In this document: in pieces, positions 35,732 through 43,945 of the stretch
Position numbering within the stretch: the stretch's first letter is position 1
How the letters are laid out: the number at the start of each line of letters is the position of its first letter
Assembly: GCA_027485695.1 (NCBI GenBank)
Contig: JAIXQO010000002.1
Span: 186,001-250,000 of the forward strand
Length of the DNA stretch: 64,000 nt
Reading direction: 5' to 3'
Origin: Pseudomonadota bacterium
GTDB lineage: Bacteria > Bdellovibrionota > UBA1018
Made by a program: the position numbers and the translations under genes
The notes under the pieces: model-generated
Seen by the model: the letters and a program-made list of their open reading frames with translations, nothing else
The model's database searches: none
Told to the model about the DNA's origin: nothing

Positions 35732-35858
35732 AAGTCCAGGATGCTCTTCGGGATATAAAGAAAGTATAAAAACGCACCCCCTTGATATTCCTTGGGGTTC
35801 CTCGCTACGATAAGCACTCAACCCAAACGGCTCAACTACCGAGCCTGGAGAAATCGAA
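35732..35858. promoter_or_regulatory. Divergent control region of kdp and RiPP-like operons
   Basis: 127 bases separate the first kdp-operon gene (minus strand) from the small peptide gene (plus strand). The kdp side is AT-rich around 35750-35772 (a TATACT and a TATATC on the minus strand could be -10 boxes). KdpE should bind here or nearby, but I cannot recognise its site by eye. Confidence 0.5.
35782..35811 (+). promoter_or_regulatory. Candidate promoter of the small peptide gene
   Basis: TTGATA at 35782-35787, 18-base spacer, TACGAT at 35806-35811. A transcript starting near 35818 would have a leader of about 40 bases, with GGAG at 35847-35850 as ribosome site 8 bases before the ATG at 35859. 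Confidence 0.5.
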
Positions 35859-36107
35859 ATGAAATCGACTTCCTTATTGACTGCTGCATTGATCGCTGGC
35901 CTCGCCTCCTCCTCCGTTGCAATGGCTGACCACCACAACACGGGCACCGAGAAAAAAGCGGACGCCAAGAAAAAGAAGCATGACAAAAAAGGCGAAAAAC
36001 ATTCTTGCGGCGGCAAAGATGGCTGCGGCGCTAAAGAAGGTGCAAAAGAAGGCGCGCACGAAGAAGGCCATACCGACGCTCCTGCTACCGAAGAAGCGAA
36101 ACATTAA
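35859..36107 (+). CDS. Putative RiPP precursor, bufferin/HvfA-like secreted peptide
   Basis: 82 residues. Signal peptide about residues 1-23 (ending SSSVAMA), then a 59-residue low-complexity chain rich in Lys, Glu, Gly, Ala and His. Only two cysteines are present, Cys50 and Cys56, both followed by Gly in HSCGGKDGCGAKEG. The next two genes are a DUF692 (MNIO) enzyme and a DUF2063 partner, the pair that modifies cysteines of bufferins and of HvfA-type peptides, which bind copper or take part in metal defence. I infer that this is the substrate, modified in the cytoplasm and then exported by Sec. The sequence itself is not a DUF2282 bufferin as far as I can tell and is nearer to the CG-repeat HvfA type. 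An intrinsic terminator follows. Confidence 0.75.
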   Translation: MKSTSLLTAALIAGLASSSVAMADHHNTGTEKKADAKKKKHDKKGEKHSCGGKDGCGAKEGAKEGAHEEGHTDAPATEEAKH

Positions 36108-36128
36108 TCTGACCGCATTTTTTCATGA

Positions 36129-36164
36129 GCGGCCGAGGTCCGTTGGGATTTCGGCCGCTTTTTT
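36129..36164 (+). terminator. Intrinsic terminator between peptide and enzyme genes
   Basis: GCGGCCGA at 36129-36136 and its exact complement TCGGCCGC at 36151-36158 form an 8-pair GC-rich stem with a 14-base loop, followed by six T (36159-36164). The last T directly precedes the ATG of the DUF692 gene, so the enzymes can only be made from read-through transcripts, or from a promoter I have not found. This would give much more peptide than enzyme. Confidence 0.85.
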
Positions 36165-37004
36165 ATGAAAAGCATTCCACTCCATGGCGTCGGTATCGGC
36201 CTACGTTCTCCCCACACGCCGCTATTCCTAAAATCACCGCCCAAGTCGGTCGACTGGATAGAAGTCATATCGGAAAACTTCTTTCCGCTCCCGGGAGAAT
36301 CTCTCGATGATTCCGAGCCGCTCCGAAACCTTCTAAAAATCAGGAGTGACCTACCGATCTCTTTGCACGGCGTTTCGCTATCACTGGGGAGCACAGATGA
36401 CTTGTCGAAATCCTATCTCTCCATTTTACGAGAACTGGTCAGGCAGGTCGACCCCTGGATGATTTCCGATCACCTCTGCTGGACAGGGGTTGATGGTCTC
36501 AATACCCACGACTTACTGCCGCTTCCCTACACGGCTGAATCCATTCAGCATGTCGCGGAACGTATTCTCCGGGTGCAAGATTTTCTAGGGCGTTCGATCG
36601 CGATCGAGAACCTTTCGAGTTACGTCACATTCGCGAACTCCGAGATGCAAGAATGGGAGTTCTTGTCCGAGATCAGCCAACGCACCGATTGTGGGATCCT
36701 TCTCGACGTGAACAATATCTTCGTCAGTTCGATCAATCATGGGTTTGATCCACTTGAATACCTGGATTCGATCCCGCCGGATCGCATCGTGGAAATTCAT
36801 TTGGCGGGCCATTCGCGCAAGGAAGGATGCATCGTTGATACCCACGACGCGCCCATTTGCACAGAGGTTTGGGATCTCTATCGAACTTGCCTGCGCAAGG
36901 TCGGACCACGCAACGTGATGATCGAACGCGACGCTCGCATTCCGGAATGGCCCGAGATGGAGCGAGAGTTACTCCAGCTTCGAGGGATCTATGAAGCTCG
37001 CTGA
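36165..37004 (+). CDS. DUF692 multinuclear iron enzyme (MNIO, BufB/HvfB-like)
   Basis: 279 residues, TIM-barrel enzyme of the MbnB/TglH/BufB class that uses a di- or tri-iron centre and O2 to convert peptide cysteines into heterocycles. Conserved elements are GVGIGLRSPH at the start, ISLHGVSLSLG, WMISDHLCW, IAIENLSSYV, GILLDVNNIFVSSINHGFDP, VEIHLAGHS, VDTHDAPI and MIERDARIPEW, carrying the His, Asp and Glu metal ligands. No ribosome site precedes the ATG because the terminator stem and T-tract occupy that space. It overlaps the DUF2063 gene by 14 bases. The adjacent two-cysteine secreted peptide is the likely substrate. Confidence 0.92.
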   Translation: MKSIPLHGVGIGLRSPHTPLFLKSPPKSVDWIEVISENFFPLPGESLDDSEPLRNLLKIRSDLPISLHGVSLSLGSTDDLSKSYLSILRELVRQVDPWMISDHLCWTGVDGLNTHDLLPLPYTAESIQHVAERILRVQDFLGRSIAIENLSSYVTFANSEMQEWEFLSEISQRTDCGILLDVNNIFVSSINHGFDPLEYLDSIPPDRIVEIHLAGHSRKEGCIVDTHDAPICTEVWDLYRTCLRKVGPRNVMIERDARIPEWPEMERELLQLRGIYEAR

Positions 37005-37662
37005 AATTCAGAGGCGATTTCAAACCGCGCTCATACAAAACGATCTCGACGGTATCCGGAACGAGATCGCGAATAAGACTGATCAACGAATGGTAGTCTA
37101 TCAAACCTCCTATGAAAATCGGCTCTTCGAATCGCTTCGCGATGATTTCTTGGAGCTCCAGTCCGCCGTCGGTGAACGCGAGTTCCAGGAGCTTCTGCAA
37201 ACGTTCATCGCAAACCATCCGTCTCGGTCCGCGACGTTGTTCGGTTATAGCGAGCAGTTTGTCAGGTGCCTGATCGAACAAAACTCTCCCCTTGCACATC
37301 TCGCCATTCGAGAGTGGGCGGGACTGCGGGTCCGCCAACGAGTGGAAACCTCATTTCTCGAACTCAGCGCAGATCAAATTCAGACCCGAATCCATGAACT
37401 CACCCTTCAAAGAAATCGCGCTTCAGAGCTGGTTCATGACGATCATCAGGGTGCTTTCGTATTGGTCTGGAAAAAACTTGGAGACGTTTTCGAACTCGAA
37501 ATCTCAGCGGAGGAAGCCCGTGTGCTTGAGCTCACCCCTTTTAGCCGGACGAACCTCGTGGAGTGGGCAAATCGGGTGATGCAATCGGGAATATCTGGCG
37601 AAACACTGAAAAGTATTCTGTCTGAGTGGACCCGCGATAAAATCATCGGAATGGTTGAGTAA
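36991..37662 (+). CDS. DUF2063 partner protein (BufC/HvfC-like)
   Basis: 223 residues. The N-terminal half has the DUF2063 pattern: MVVYQTSYENRLFESLRDDF, LLQTFIANHPSRSATLFGYS and LAIREWAGLRVRQ. Known members (BufC, HvfC, and MbnC in a wider sense) bind the precursor peptide and deliver it to the MNIO enzyme. The C-terminal half (about residues 120-223) is a second small domain without a motif I recognise. It overlaps the DUF692 gene and completes the three-gene cluster; no DoxX-type BufD gene follows. Confidence 0.88.
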   Translation: MKLAEIQRRFQTALIQNDLDGIRNEIANKTDQRMVVYQTSYENRLFESLRDDFLELQSAVGEREFQELLQTFIANHPSRSATLFGYSEQFVRCLIEQNSPLAHLAIREWAGLRVRQRVETSFLELSADQIQTRIHELTLQRNRASELVHDDHQGAFVLVWKKLGDVFELEISAEEARVLELTPFSRTNLVEWANRVMQSGISGETLKSILSEWTRDKIIGMVE

Positions 37663-37806
37663 AACTCCTCTTTGTCCCAAATCTCCTCATTTCCTCCATT
37701 CGTGCCATGGCACCCGTCTTGCTCTCTTGTCATTCATGCATTTCACAACCTTCGAACGCGTTCTGCATCCGCACCGGCGTTCAGAGAATCACCAGGAGAT
37801 CCCAGT

Positions 37807-39174
37807 ATGAAAAATACAAATTTAGTGCGCGTCGCACTCTTGACCATCGTAGCCACCGCTCTCAGCGCCTGCGCTACCTCGCAGCCGAAACATAGTTACG
37901 CACCCGGTACTGATGTAAATTCCGAAGTTCAAGCCATGGAAACTCGTTTCCAAAAAGCGGTGGCCGAAGACGTGCCGGTGCTCTCACCTCAACATTTTGA
38001 CCAAGCGAAACAAGCTTTCGCGGACGCTCAGAAGATGAAAGCGAATGGCAAAGAATCCGCCGACGTCCTCGATAAACTCGGATCCGCTCGCGGCCACTTG
38101 GACGCTGCCATGGCCACCTCTGAAGCTTCGCGCGAGAGTGCCCGCGATATCGTTCAACTCCGTCATGATGCGATCGCCGCGCATGCTCCAGAGTATTTCG
38201 AAAAAGACTTCCGCACGGCGGACAGCCAATTCCGTTCCTACGCTCAACGCTGGGAACGCGGCAAAAATGATATGGATCCCGGCGAACGAGCCGAACTTCA
38301 GAAGATGTATATGGATCTCGAGCTTCGCGCGATCAAACAGAACGAGCTTGGAAGCGCGTCCAACCTGATTCAGTCGGCACGTAAGATGAATGCCGGGAAA
38401 TTCACGCCACAGACGCTGACTGAAGCCGAGAATCGTTTTACTGCCGCTGAACGAGTGATCGAAGCCAATCGTCACAACCAAAGCATGATCCGCCCGGCCG
38501 TACTTGAGGCAACGCTCGCCGCTCGCAAGGCACATGACATCACGGAGATTGCAAGAAACTCCCAAGGTCGTTCTCCTGAGCAAATCGCGATGGAAATCCA
38601 ATCCCGCAGCGACCAAATTGAGAAGCAACGGAACGAAATCGCCCGCGACGCTTCGAAGATCAACGCTCGCGACAGTGCGATCGCCGTCCTCGCATCCAAC
38701 AACGAGAGTCTCAGCGCACGCAAACGTCTCGATCGCTCCTTGGAACGAGCTCGCATGGTGTTCACTAAGGATGAAGCCCAAGTGTATCGCCAAGGAGACC
38801 GCCTGATCATCCGCTTGAAACAGATCCAGTTTCCAAGCGGCCGCAGTGAACTTCCGCAAGCATCGTTCGCGACTCTCTCCAAAACCAAGGAAGTCATCGC
38901 GCTCCTGGGCGCCGAGGCAGTCAAGGTCGAAGGTCACACCGACTCTGTAGGCGGCAAGGCCCAGAACCAAAAACTGTCCCAAGACCGTGCAGAGGCAGTG
39001 GCTCAATACTTGGTTGCCGAATCGGCGGTCAGCCAGGATCAAGTGGAGTCCATGGGGTTCGGTTATGAGCGCCCTCTCTCCACCAACAAAACGAAACAAG
39101 GCCGAGCTCAGAATCGACGGGTCGACCTCGTGATCACACCAACGGGTGCACAGAATACCAGCACAGCGGAATAG
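37807..39174 (+). CDS. OmpA-family lipoprotein with DUF4398-like domain
   Basis: 455 residues from the ATG at 37807 (an upstream extension to 37672 lacks a signal sequence). The lipobox is ALSAC with Cys22, so it is an outer-membrane lipoprotein. A long alpha-helical region of the DUF4398 type (about residues 40-300) with Ala/Glu/Gln/Arg-rich heptads is followed by an OmpA C-terminal domain: VKVEGHTDSVGGKAQN, SQDRAEAVAQYL and GRAQNRRVDL, which bind peptidoglycan. Role: anchoring the outer membrane to the cell wall. A strong terminator follows. Confidence 0.92.
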   Translation: MKNTNLVRVALLTIVATALSACATSQPKHSYAPGTDVNSEVQAMETRFQKAVAEDVPVLSPQHFDQAKQAFADAQKMKANGKESADVLDKLGSARGHLDAAMATSEASRESARDIVQLRHDAIAAHAPEYFEKDFRTADSQFRSYAQRWERGKNDMDPGERAELQKMYMDLELRAIKQNELGSASNLIQSARKMNAGKFTPQTLTEAENRFTAAERVIEANRHNQSMIRPAVLEATLAARKAHDITEIARNSQGRSPEQIAMEIQSRSDQIEKQRNEIARDASKINARDSAIAVLASNNESLSARKRLDRSLERARMVFTKDEAQVYRQGDRLIIRLKQIQFPSGRSELPQASFATLSKTKEVIALLGAEAVKVEGHTDSVGGKAQNQKLSQDRAEAVAQYLVAESAVSQDQVESMGFGYERPLSTNKTKQGRAQNRRVDLVITPTGAQNTSTAE

Positions 39175-39228
39175 ATCACGCTCCCAGACTTCGGATCATC
39201 ATTCCCCTCAACAATGATCCGCGGCCAA

Positions 39229-39259
39229 AGCCGGCTCCCACCAGGAGCCGGCTTTTTTC
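39229..39259 (+). terminator. Intrinsic terminator after OmpA-like gene
   Basis: AGCCGGCTCC at 39229-39238 pairs exactly with GGAGCCGGCT at 39244-39253, a 10-pair stem with a 5-base loop, followed by a run of T (39253-39258, then more T). Confidence 0.9.
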
Positions 39260-39368
39260 TTTTTCGAGGGGGAGTTTCTCCCACCTCAAACGCGGTACGA
39301 GGATTGCTCTGATGAAGAGGGTAACGTCGAGATTCGCATGAAGCGTCATTTCTCAGGAGGAGGCTTGA

Positions 39369-39722
39369 ATGGTAAAATTTGGAACTCTCGGATGGTCATT
39401 TTGCGTTCTCAGTCTGGTAGGAGTTTCGGTGGCCCGTGATGTGTTCTTTCGTGAACAGCCCAGCTCTCTGAACTTTATCGAAAATCGTTTCCGTGCGCCG
39501 GCAATCACGCCCGACGAGCGCCTACCTTGGGCCGATGGAATGATCGACGACCCTCCCGGAAAATTTTCAATCGCGCCTATACCCCCTGCGAACGCCACGC
39601 GTGGATCGAGGTTTCGAGTGGGACCGGCCTGCACAGGAGATGTCGGCGATCCCCTGCGCCCGGGCGATACCCGATTCGGTACTTGCGGTCCGATCGGCCC
39701 CGGCCCTGTGCCTGCAGAGTAG
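39369..39722 (+). CDS. Small secreted proline-rich hypothetical protein
   Basis: 117 residues with a signal peptide (hydrophobic FCVLSLVGVSVA) and a Pro/Gly-rich, apparently unstructured mature part containing two cysteines near the C-terminus (GPACTGD, RFGTCGP). CAGGAGGAGG provides a strong ribosome site before the ATG. I recognise no family. It is convergent with the CNNM-type gene, 18 bases away. Confidence 0.6.
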   Translation: MVKFGTLGWSFCVLSLVGVSVARDVFFREQPSSLNFIENRFRAPAITPDERLPWADGMIDDPPGKFSIAPIPPANATRGSRFRVGPACTGDVGDPLRPGDTRFGTCGPIGPGPVPAE

Positions 39723-39740
39723 CTCCGCGTCCCGGTCGAT

Positions 39741-40805
39741 CTAATTTCCGTGCTCGTCCTGGATCTCGCCGACGAGTTCTTCGAGGATGTCTTCCATGGT
39801 CACGATGCCGAGCGTCTTGAGCGTCTTCGGATCACGAACCACGGCGAGATGGCCTCGTTTCTCCTTGAGGAGCTTCATCAATCGGTCTTGCGGAAGCCCG
39901 GGTTCGACGAAAATCGCGGGACGAGCCGCTTTCTCAAAAGCGTCGTTTTGAGCGTTTACTTGCCAGAGGTGCAAGACGTCTTTCATATGAACGACGCCCA
40001 CAACGCTATCTAGACCGTTTTTAGTCAGCGGGAAACGTGTATGCATTTTCTTACGAGTCACGGCGAGATTGCCCTCGAACGGACGCTCTAGGGACAGATA
40101 TTCCACCCGCTCACTCGGAATCATGATGTCCGAGGTGCGTTTGTCAGAAAACTCGAAGGCCCGATTGATGATCTGTGCCTCGCTCTCGGAAATGATCCCA
40201 TCTTCGTGGGATTCTTTCATCATGATCTTGAGTTCATTCTCGCTCACAGCGGGCTCTTCGAAACCGAAATATCCCAGGCGTTTGAGGATGACATTTGCAA
40301 TCCAGGTGAACACGTTGATCAGCGGACGTGCACCCCAGTAGAACCAGCGCAGTGGCTTTGAGACCGCGAGCGTGATTTTTTCAGCGCTTTGGATCGCCAT
40401 GCTCTTCGGTACGAGCTCACCAAGCACAACATGTAACATCGTGATCAAGAAGAACGATGTGCCAGCCGAGATCAAGTGATAGACGCCCTCTTCAGCGCCG
40501 AGAGGACCCGGCGGAAACAAGAGCACGATGAGATTGAAGAATGATTCCTCGCCAATCCAACCCAGTGCGAGACTCACTAGCGTGATGCCGAGCTGGGTCG
40601 CCGACAGGTACTCATCCAATTGGTCTACGCAGAGGATCGAAATTCGCGCCGAGGCGATGCCCTGCCCCGCGAGTTCCTCAAGACGAGTCCGCCGAACTTT
40701 TACGATCGCGAACTCCGCCGCGACGAAAAAAGCGTTAAACGCCACCAATGTAAGTGAAATGAGAATGTAGAGAAGAGTCAGAGATAAACTGGGGGGAGGT
40801 TCCAT
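39741..40805 (-). CDS. CNNM/HlyC-type membrane protein (DUF21 plus CBS)
   Basis: 354 residues from the ATG at 40805; the frame reaches 40892 but the DUF21 domain starts soon after 40805. DUF21 with about four helices covers residues 10-200 (AFNAFFVAAEFAIVKVRRTRL, ATQLGITLVSLALGWIGE). A CBS pair follows (MIPSERVEYLSLE, RFPLTKNGLDSVVGVVHMKD, and IVTMEDILEELVGEIQDE). The protein stops after the second CBS motif, so the C-terminal CorC_HlyC domain of longer relatives is missing. Family members are linked to Mg2+ or Co2+ efflux and to YtfL-type cytosolic buffering; the ion here is unknown. Confidence 0.88.
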   Translation of the reverse strand: MEPPPSLSLTLLYILISLTLVAFNAFFVAAEFAIVKVRRTRLEELAGQGIASARISILCVDQLDEYLSATQLGITLVSLALGWIGEESFFNLIVLLFPPGPLGAEEGVYHLISAGTSFFLITMLHVVLGELVPKSMAIQSAEKITLAVSKPLRWFYWGARPLINVFTWIANVILKRLGYFGFEEPAVSENELKIMMKESHEDGIISESEAQIINRAFEFSDKRTSDIMIPSERVEYLSLERPFEGNLAVTRKKMHTRFPLTKNGLDSVVGVVHMKDVLHLWQVNAQNDAFEKAARPAIFVEPGLPQDRLMKLLKEKRGHLAVVRDPKTLKTLGIVTMEDILEELVGEIQDEHGN

Positions 40806-40977
40806 AAACTTTGATCGAAACCTTAACATCGCTTTTTGGGTTTCGCCACCGCACCCAGGAAAACACCACGAAACACCAAAATTCCACAACACAGTGCATT
40901 AAATTAATTTATAACGGGTAGCTCGACGAGGCGCGGTCCCCGCCCAATCGAAAACCAACCCTGTAGGAGTGTTTCTC

Positions 40978-41973
40978 ATGAAAGCCTTGAAATCTCTCGT
41001 CCTAGGATTGCTCTTCGTCGCGACGGGCGCATCCGCACAAGTTCGGACTCAGACCTATTTTAACTATCAAGATCTGTACGCTTATCTTCCCGGTGTGTGG
41101 ATGACCAACAATCCAGATCGTCCTCAACTCACGATCAGCTATTCTTATGGTCAACTCATGGGAAGCGTGACCGTCGAGCAACGCTCCGTCTATGGCGATC
41201 TCGTGAGAAGCTACGAAACGGCTGAGCAACCAATCCAATACATCGGCCAAAACTTGATCGAGTTCAGCGGCGAACAGTATTTCATTCAGCTCGTTCCAAG
41301 TGATGACTATCGCGACCACGAGCTTGAACTCCGCTACGTCGGACGAAGCAACGACGGTCGTCGCTATAGCTTTGATGACGGCATTTATTTCACTTCGGCA
41401 ACGAAGGATTTCTTCGCTTACATCAACGTTGGCCGTTCCTGCCCAGCTGGCACTTACTACAGTTACGACTACGCTCGTTGTATCCGGATCTACGCTTACA
41501 ACACGATTCCTTCGTGCGTGATTCGTCCATCGTACTTGCGTGCCGCTCGCCCACGCTACTCTTACGAGTACCGCGAGTTCAACTCGCCGAACTACTCGAC
41601 GAGATCCCGTTACCGCACCGGCTCTTCGTACAATCCCGACCCACGTCGCAATCGTACGTACACTCCTCGCCCAGTTCCGGCTCGCCCTCCAGTGATCGTC
41701 GCTCCTCCTCGTGGATCTGATCGCCGTGACGATCGTCGAGATGACCGCAGAGATGATCGCGGCGGTCGCGTGGGACGTGGCGGTTCTACAACACCTCCAG
41801 TGATCGTAACTCCTCCAAGCACCGGACGTGACGAGCGCCGTGAAGATCGTGGCAGCCGCGGCGGACGCGTAGGTACCCCATCTACTCCTCCGACTACCGG
41901 CAACCCGGGCCCAGCTCGTGGCAATCCAGATCGCGGAACCCCTTCGCGCTCCGGACGTAGCCCTCGCGGATAA
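40978..41973 (+). CDS. Secreted protein with Arg/Asp-rich and Pro-rich repetitive tail
   Basis: 331 residues from the ATG at 40978 (upstream ATG at 40969 gives MFLMKALK). The signal peptide ends near GASAQVRT. Residues 25-180 form a beta-rich domain with YLPGVWMTNNPDRPQLTISY and a small cysteine pair (RSCPAGTYYSYDYARC). The C-terminal 120 residues are low-complexity, with tandem DRRDD units, PPVIV elements repeated, and Gly/Arg/Pro-rich ends. The tail is strongly basic and may bind nucleic acid, polyanionic surface polymers or be intrinsically disordered. No family recognised. A bidirectional terminator follows. Confidence 0.8.
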   Translation: MKALKSLVLGLLFVATGASAQVRTQTYFNYQDLYAYLPGVWMTNNPDRPQLTISYSYGQLMGSVTVEQRSVYGDLVRSYETAEQPIQYIGQNLIEFSGEQYFIQLVPSDDYRDHELELRYVGRSNDGRRYSFDDGIYFTSATKDFFAYINVGRSCPAGTYYSYDYARCIRIYAYNTIPSCVIRPSYLRAARPRYSYEYREFNSPNYSTRSRYRTGSSYNPDPRRNRTYTPRPVPARPPVIVAPPRGSDRRDDRRDDRRDDRGGRVGRGGSTTPPVIVTPPSTGRDERREDRGSRGGRVGTPSTPPTTGNPGPARGNPDRGTPSRSGRSPRG

Positions 41974-42054
41974 ACGCAAACTCGAGGAACTCGAAAGGGT
42001 TTCGCGCGACGCGTGACCGAGCTGCGCACGGAAGTGCCATCTCACTAAAATTCA

Positions 42055-42089
42055 AAAGGCCGGGACCCCGATTCGGAGTCCCGGCCTTT
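42055..42089. terminator. Bidirectional intrinsic terminator
   Basis: AAAGGCCGGGAC at 42055-42066 pairs exactly with GTCCCGGCCTTT at 42078-42089, a 12-pair stem with flanking A and T runs on both sides. It lies between the convergent repetitive secreted gene and the DEAD-box helicase gene and can serve both. Confidence 0.9.
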
Positions 42090-42112
42090 CTATTTAGGAA
42101 GATCTTTTCAAA

Positions 42113-43945
42113 TTAGTAACGACGAGCGGATTCTGGCTTCTTACCGAAAGGCTTGCTGCCAAAAGTCTTCGCACGATACGGTTTCTCGGATGCGAAGCGG
42201 CGATCGCCACCACGGCTGTCTTCGCGCGGCTCGACGCGAGCTTCCGAGCGAGGCTCGCTACGTGGTTTACCCCACGGCTTCGGCGCCCAGCGGTCCGAAT
42301 CCCCTCGACGCTCTTCGCGTTTACCTTCGAAACGGTCGCTCGAACGCGGTTGATCGAATTTACGACCTTTGAATTTGGACTGAATAAAAGGGCGTTCATC
42401 GGAACCGCGATCGCTGCGTTCCCGGCGAATTTCCCCGCGTGGTGCAGCATCATCGGAGTCACGTCCGCGGCTGAAACGTCCGCCGCGTGGATCGAAATTC
42501 TTCTGAGGCTTCGGTGCACGCGCTTCGGTTTTCTCGGTGATGGTGAAGATCTCCGGGAAAGACAAACAGAGGAATCGTCCGGCTAGCTCTTCGCGATCCA
42601 TCTCAGCAATCGCTAGTTTCCATTCGTCCGACAGCAGGCTCGTCGCACGGCTGAAATCATTTTGCGCCTGGAAGCGAGTCAGGAGTTCGCCGATTTTTTT
42701 AACGCCGATTTCCTTGCGGGTTGGAATCTTGCCCTCTTTCATGCGGGACTTCGTCACGCGTTCGATGCGGCCGATGAGCGCGCGATGGCTTGGGGTGACC
42801 AAACTCAGCGCGTAGCCCGTCTTACCGCTACGAGCGGTACGACCGATGCGGTGAACATAACTATCGAGCTCGCGAGGGATCGAATAGTTGATGACGTGGC
42901 TGATGTCCTTGACGTCGAGTCCGCGGGCGGCGACGTCCGTGCAAACGAGCATTGATACACGCTTTTCACGGAATGCCTGCATCGTGCGTTCGCGGGCGTT
43001 CTGGTCTTTGTCGCCATGTAAACAATCGACCTTGTAACCGCGCTCGGAGAGGTACTGCATGAGATCCATGACGAGCACCTTGGTTTGACAAAAAACAATG
43101 CCGTAGAAATCTGGCGCAGCATCGATCAGTTTACAGAGCACTTCTGGTTTATTCGACTCAGAGGTCGCGTAGTAGATCTGCTCCAAGTTCGTCGGGATCA
43201 TCTCAGTGCGGTTTTTCTGCACCATTTTAGGATTTTTCAAGTAGTCGTCGGCGACGTGACGAACATCCGGGCTCATCGTCGCGGAGAACAACCAAGTATT
43301 CGTCGCGCCTTCAGGCGGAGTTTCGAGGATGGTCGTCAAATCTTCTTTGAAACCCATCGAGATCATCTCGTCGGCTTCGTCGAGCACGAGGACCGAGAGT
43401 GAATCGAGCTGGAGTGTGCCTTTTTCCAAGTGGTCAACCACGCGTCCCGGAGTTCCGACGACGACGTTTGCACCACGTCTCAGGCCAGCGATTTGATCGC
43501 CATAACCGGCGCCACCGTAAATCGGGAGCGCTTTCACGCCCAGGTGTTTACCGAGTAGCGAGATTTGCTCGGCGACTTGAATCGCGAGTTCGCGCGTCGG
43601 GCAGAGCACGAGCGCTTGCACGCGCTTCATGTCTGGATCGATGCGATTCAGAAGTGGGATCGCGAACGCAGCCGTTTTTCCGGTGCCGGTCGCAGCAAGA
43701 CCCAAGAAATCGGTTGGCTCACCCAGGAGAAACGGAATCGTCTCGGCTTGAATCGGAGTGGGTTCGGTGTAGCCCAGTTCTTGGATCGCTTTGATCACGG
43801 CTGGGCTGATCGGGAGGTCGCTAAAATCTTTGAAACTTTCGTTGATCACGTCTTTGGAACTATTCTCAATAATCGGCAAGGGAAGGCTCTTTTCTTCGAT
43901 AATAATCGAATCCTCGGCGTTAAAAACAACGCCGCACAATTTCAT
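42113..43945 (-). CDS. DEAD-box ATP-dependent RNA helicase
   Basis: 610 residues. Motifs in order: Q-motif (GYTEPTPIQAETIPF), AATGTGKTAAFA (I), PTRELAIQVAEQ (Ia), VLDEADEMISMGF (DEAD), FSATMS (III), VCTDVAARGLDV (V) and HRIGRTARSGKTG (VI). After the core, a domain of about 100 residues (SRMKEGKIPTRKEIG onward) resembles the dimerisation region of DeaD/CsdA. The last 110 residues are rich in Arg, Gly, Asp, Ser and Glu with RGG-like units, a flexible RNA-binding tail. Likely roles are ribosome assembly and RNA turnover, especially in the cold. The ATG at 43945 is preceded by a long upstream region without genes. Confidence 0.94.
   Translation of the reverse strand: MKLCGVVFNAEDSIIIEEKSLPLPIIENSSKDVINESFKDFSDLPISPAVIKAIQELGYTEPTPIQAETIPFLLGEPTDFLGLAATGTGKTAAFAIPLLNRIDPDMKRVQALVLCPTRELAIQVAEQISLLGKHLGVKALPIYGGAGYGDQIAGLRRGANVVVGTPGRVVDHLEKGTLQLDSLSVLVLDEADEMISMGFKEDLTTILETPPEGATNTWLFSATMSPDVRHVADDYLKNPKMVQKNRTEMIPTNLEQIYYATSESNKPEVLCKLIDAAPDFYGIVFCQTKVLVMDLMQYLSERGYKVDCLHGDKDQNARERTMQAFREKRVSMLVCTDVAARGLDVKDISHVINYSIPRELDSYVHRIGRTARSGKTGYALSLVTPSHRALIGRIERVTKSRMKEGKIPTRKEIGVKKIGELLTRFQAQNDFSRATSLLSDEWKLAIAEMDREELAGRFLCLSFPEIFTITEKTEARAPKPQKNFDPRGGRFSRGRDSDDAAPRGEIRRERSDRGSDERPFIQSKFKGRKFDQPRSSDRFEGKREERRGDSDRWAPKPWGKPRSEPRSEARVEPREDSRGGDRRFASEKPYRAKTFGSKPFGKKPESARRY

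Noticed and set aside
35732..36016. N-terminal extension of the small Cys-containing protein gene
   Set aside because: It would run antisense through most of the RiPP-like precursor gene and has no ribosome site; a good signal-peptide start lies at 35731.
37984..39099. 371-codon minus-strand open frame
   Set aside because: Exact antisense of the OmpA-like lipoprotein; a by-product of its codon composition. No signal or ribosome site.
39321..39346. Third ECF promoter-like site (GTAACG with CGT) before the small proline-rich gene
   Set aside because: The spacer is one base longer than in the two matching sites and the boxes are weaker, so it was not counted as a member.
41002..42045. 347-codon minus-strand open frame
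   Set aside because: Antisense of the repetitive secreted protein; low-complexity product produced by the Arg/Asp codon repeats, and the terminator lies inside it.
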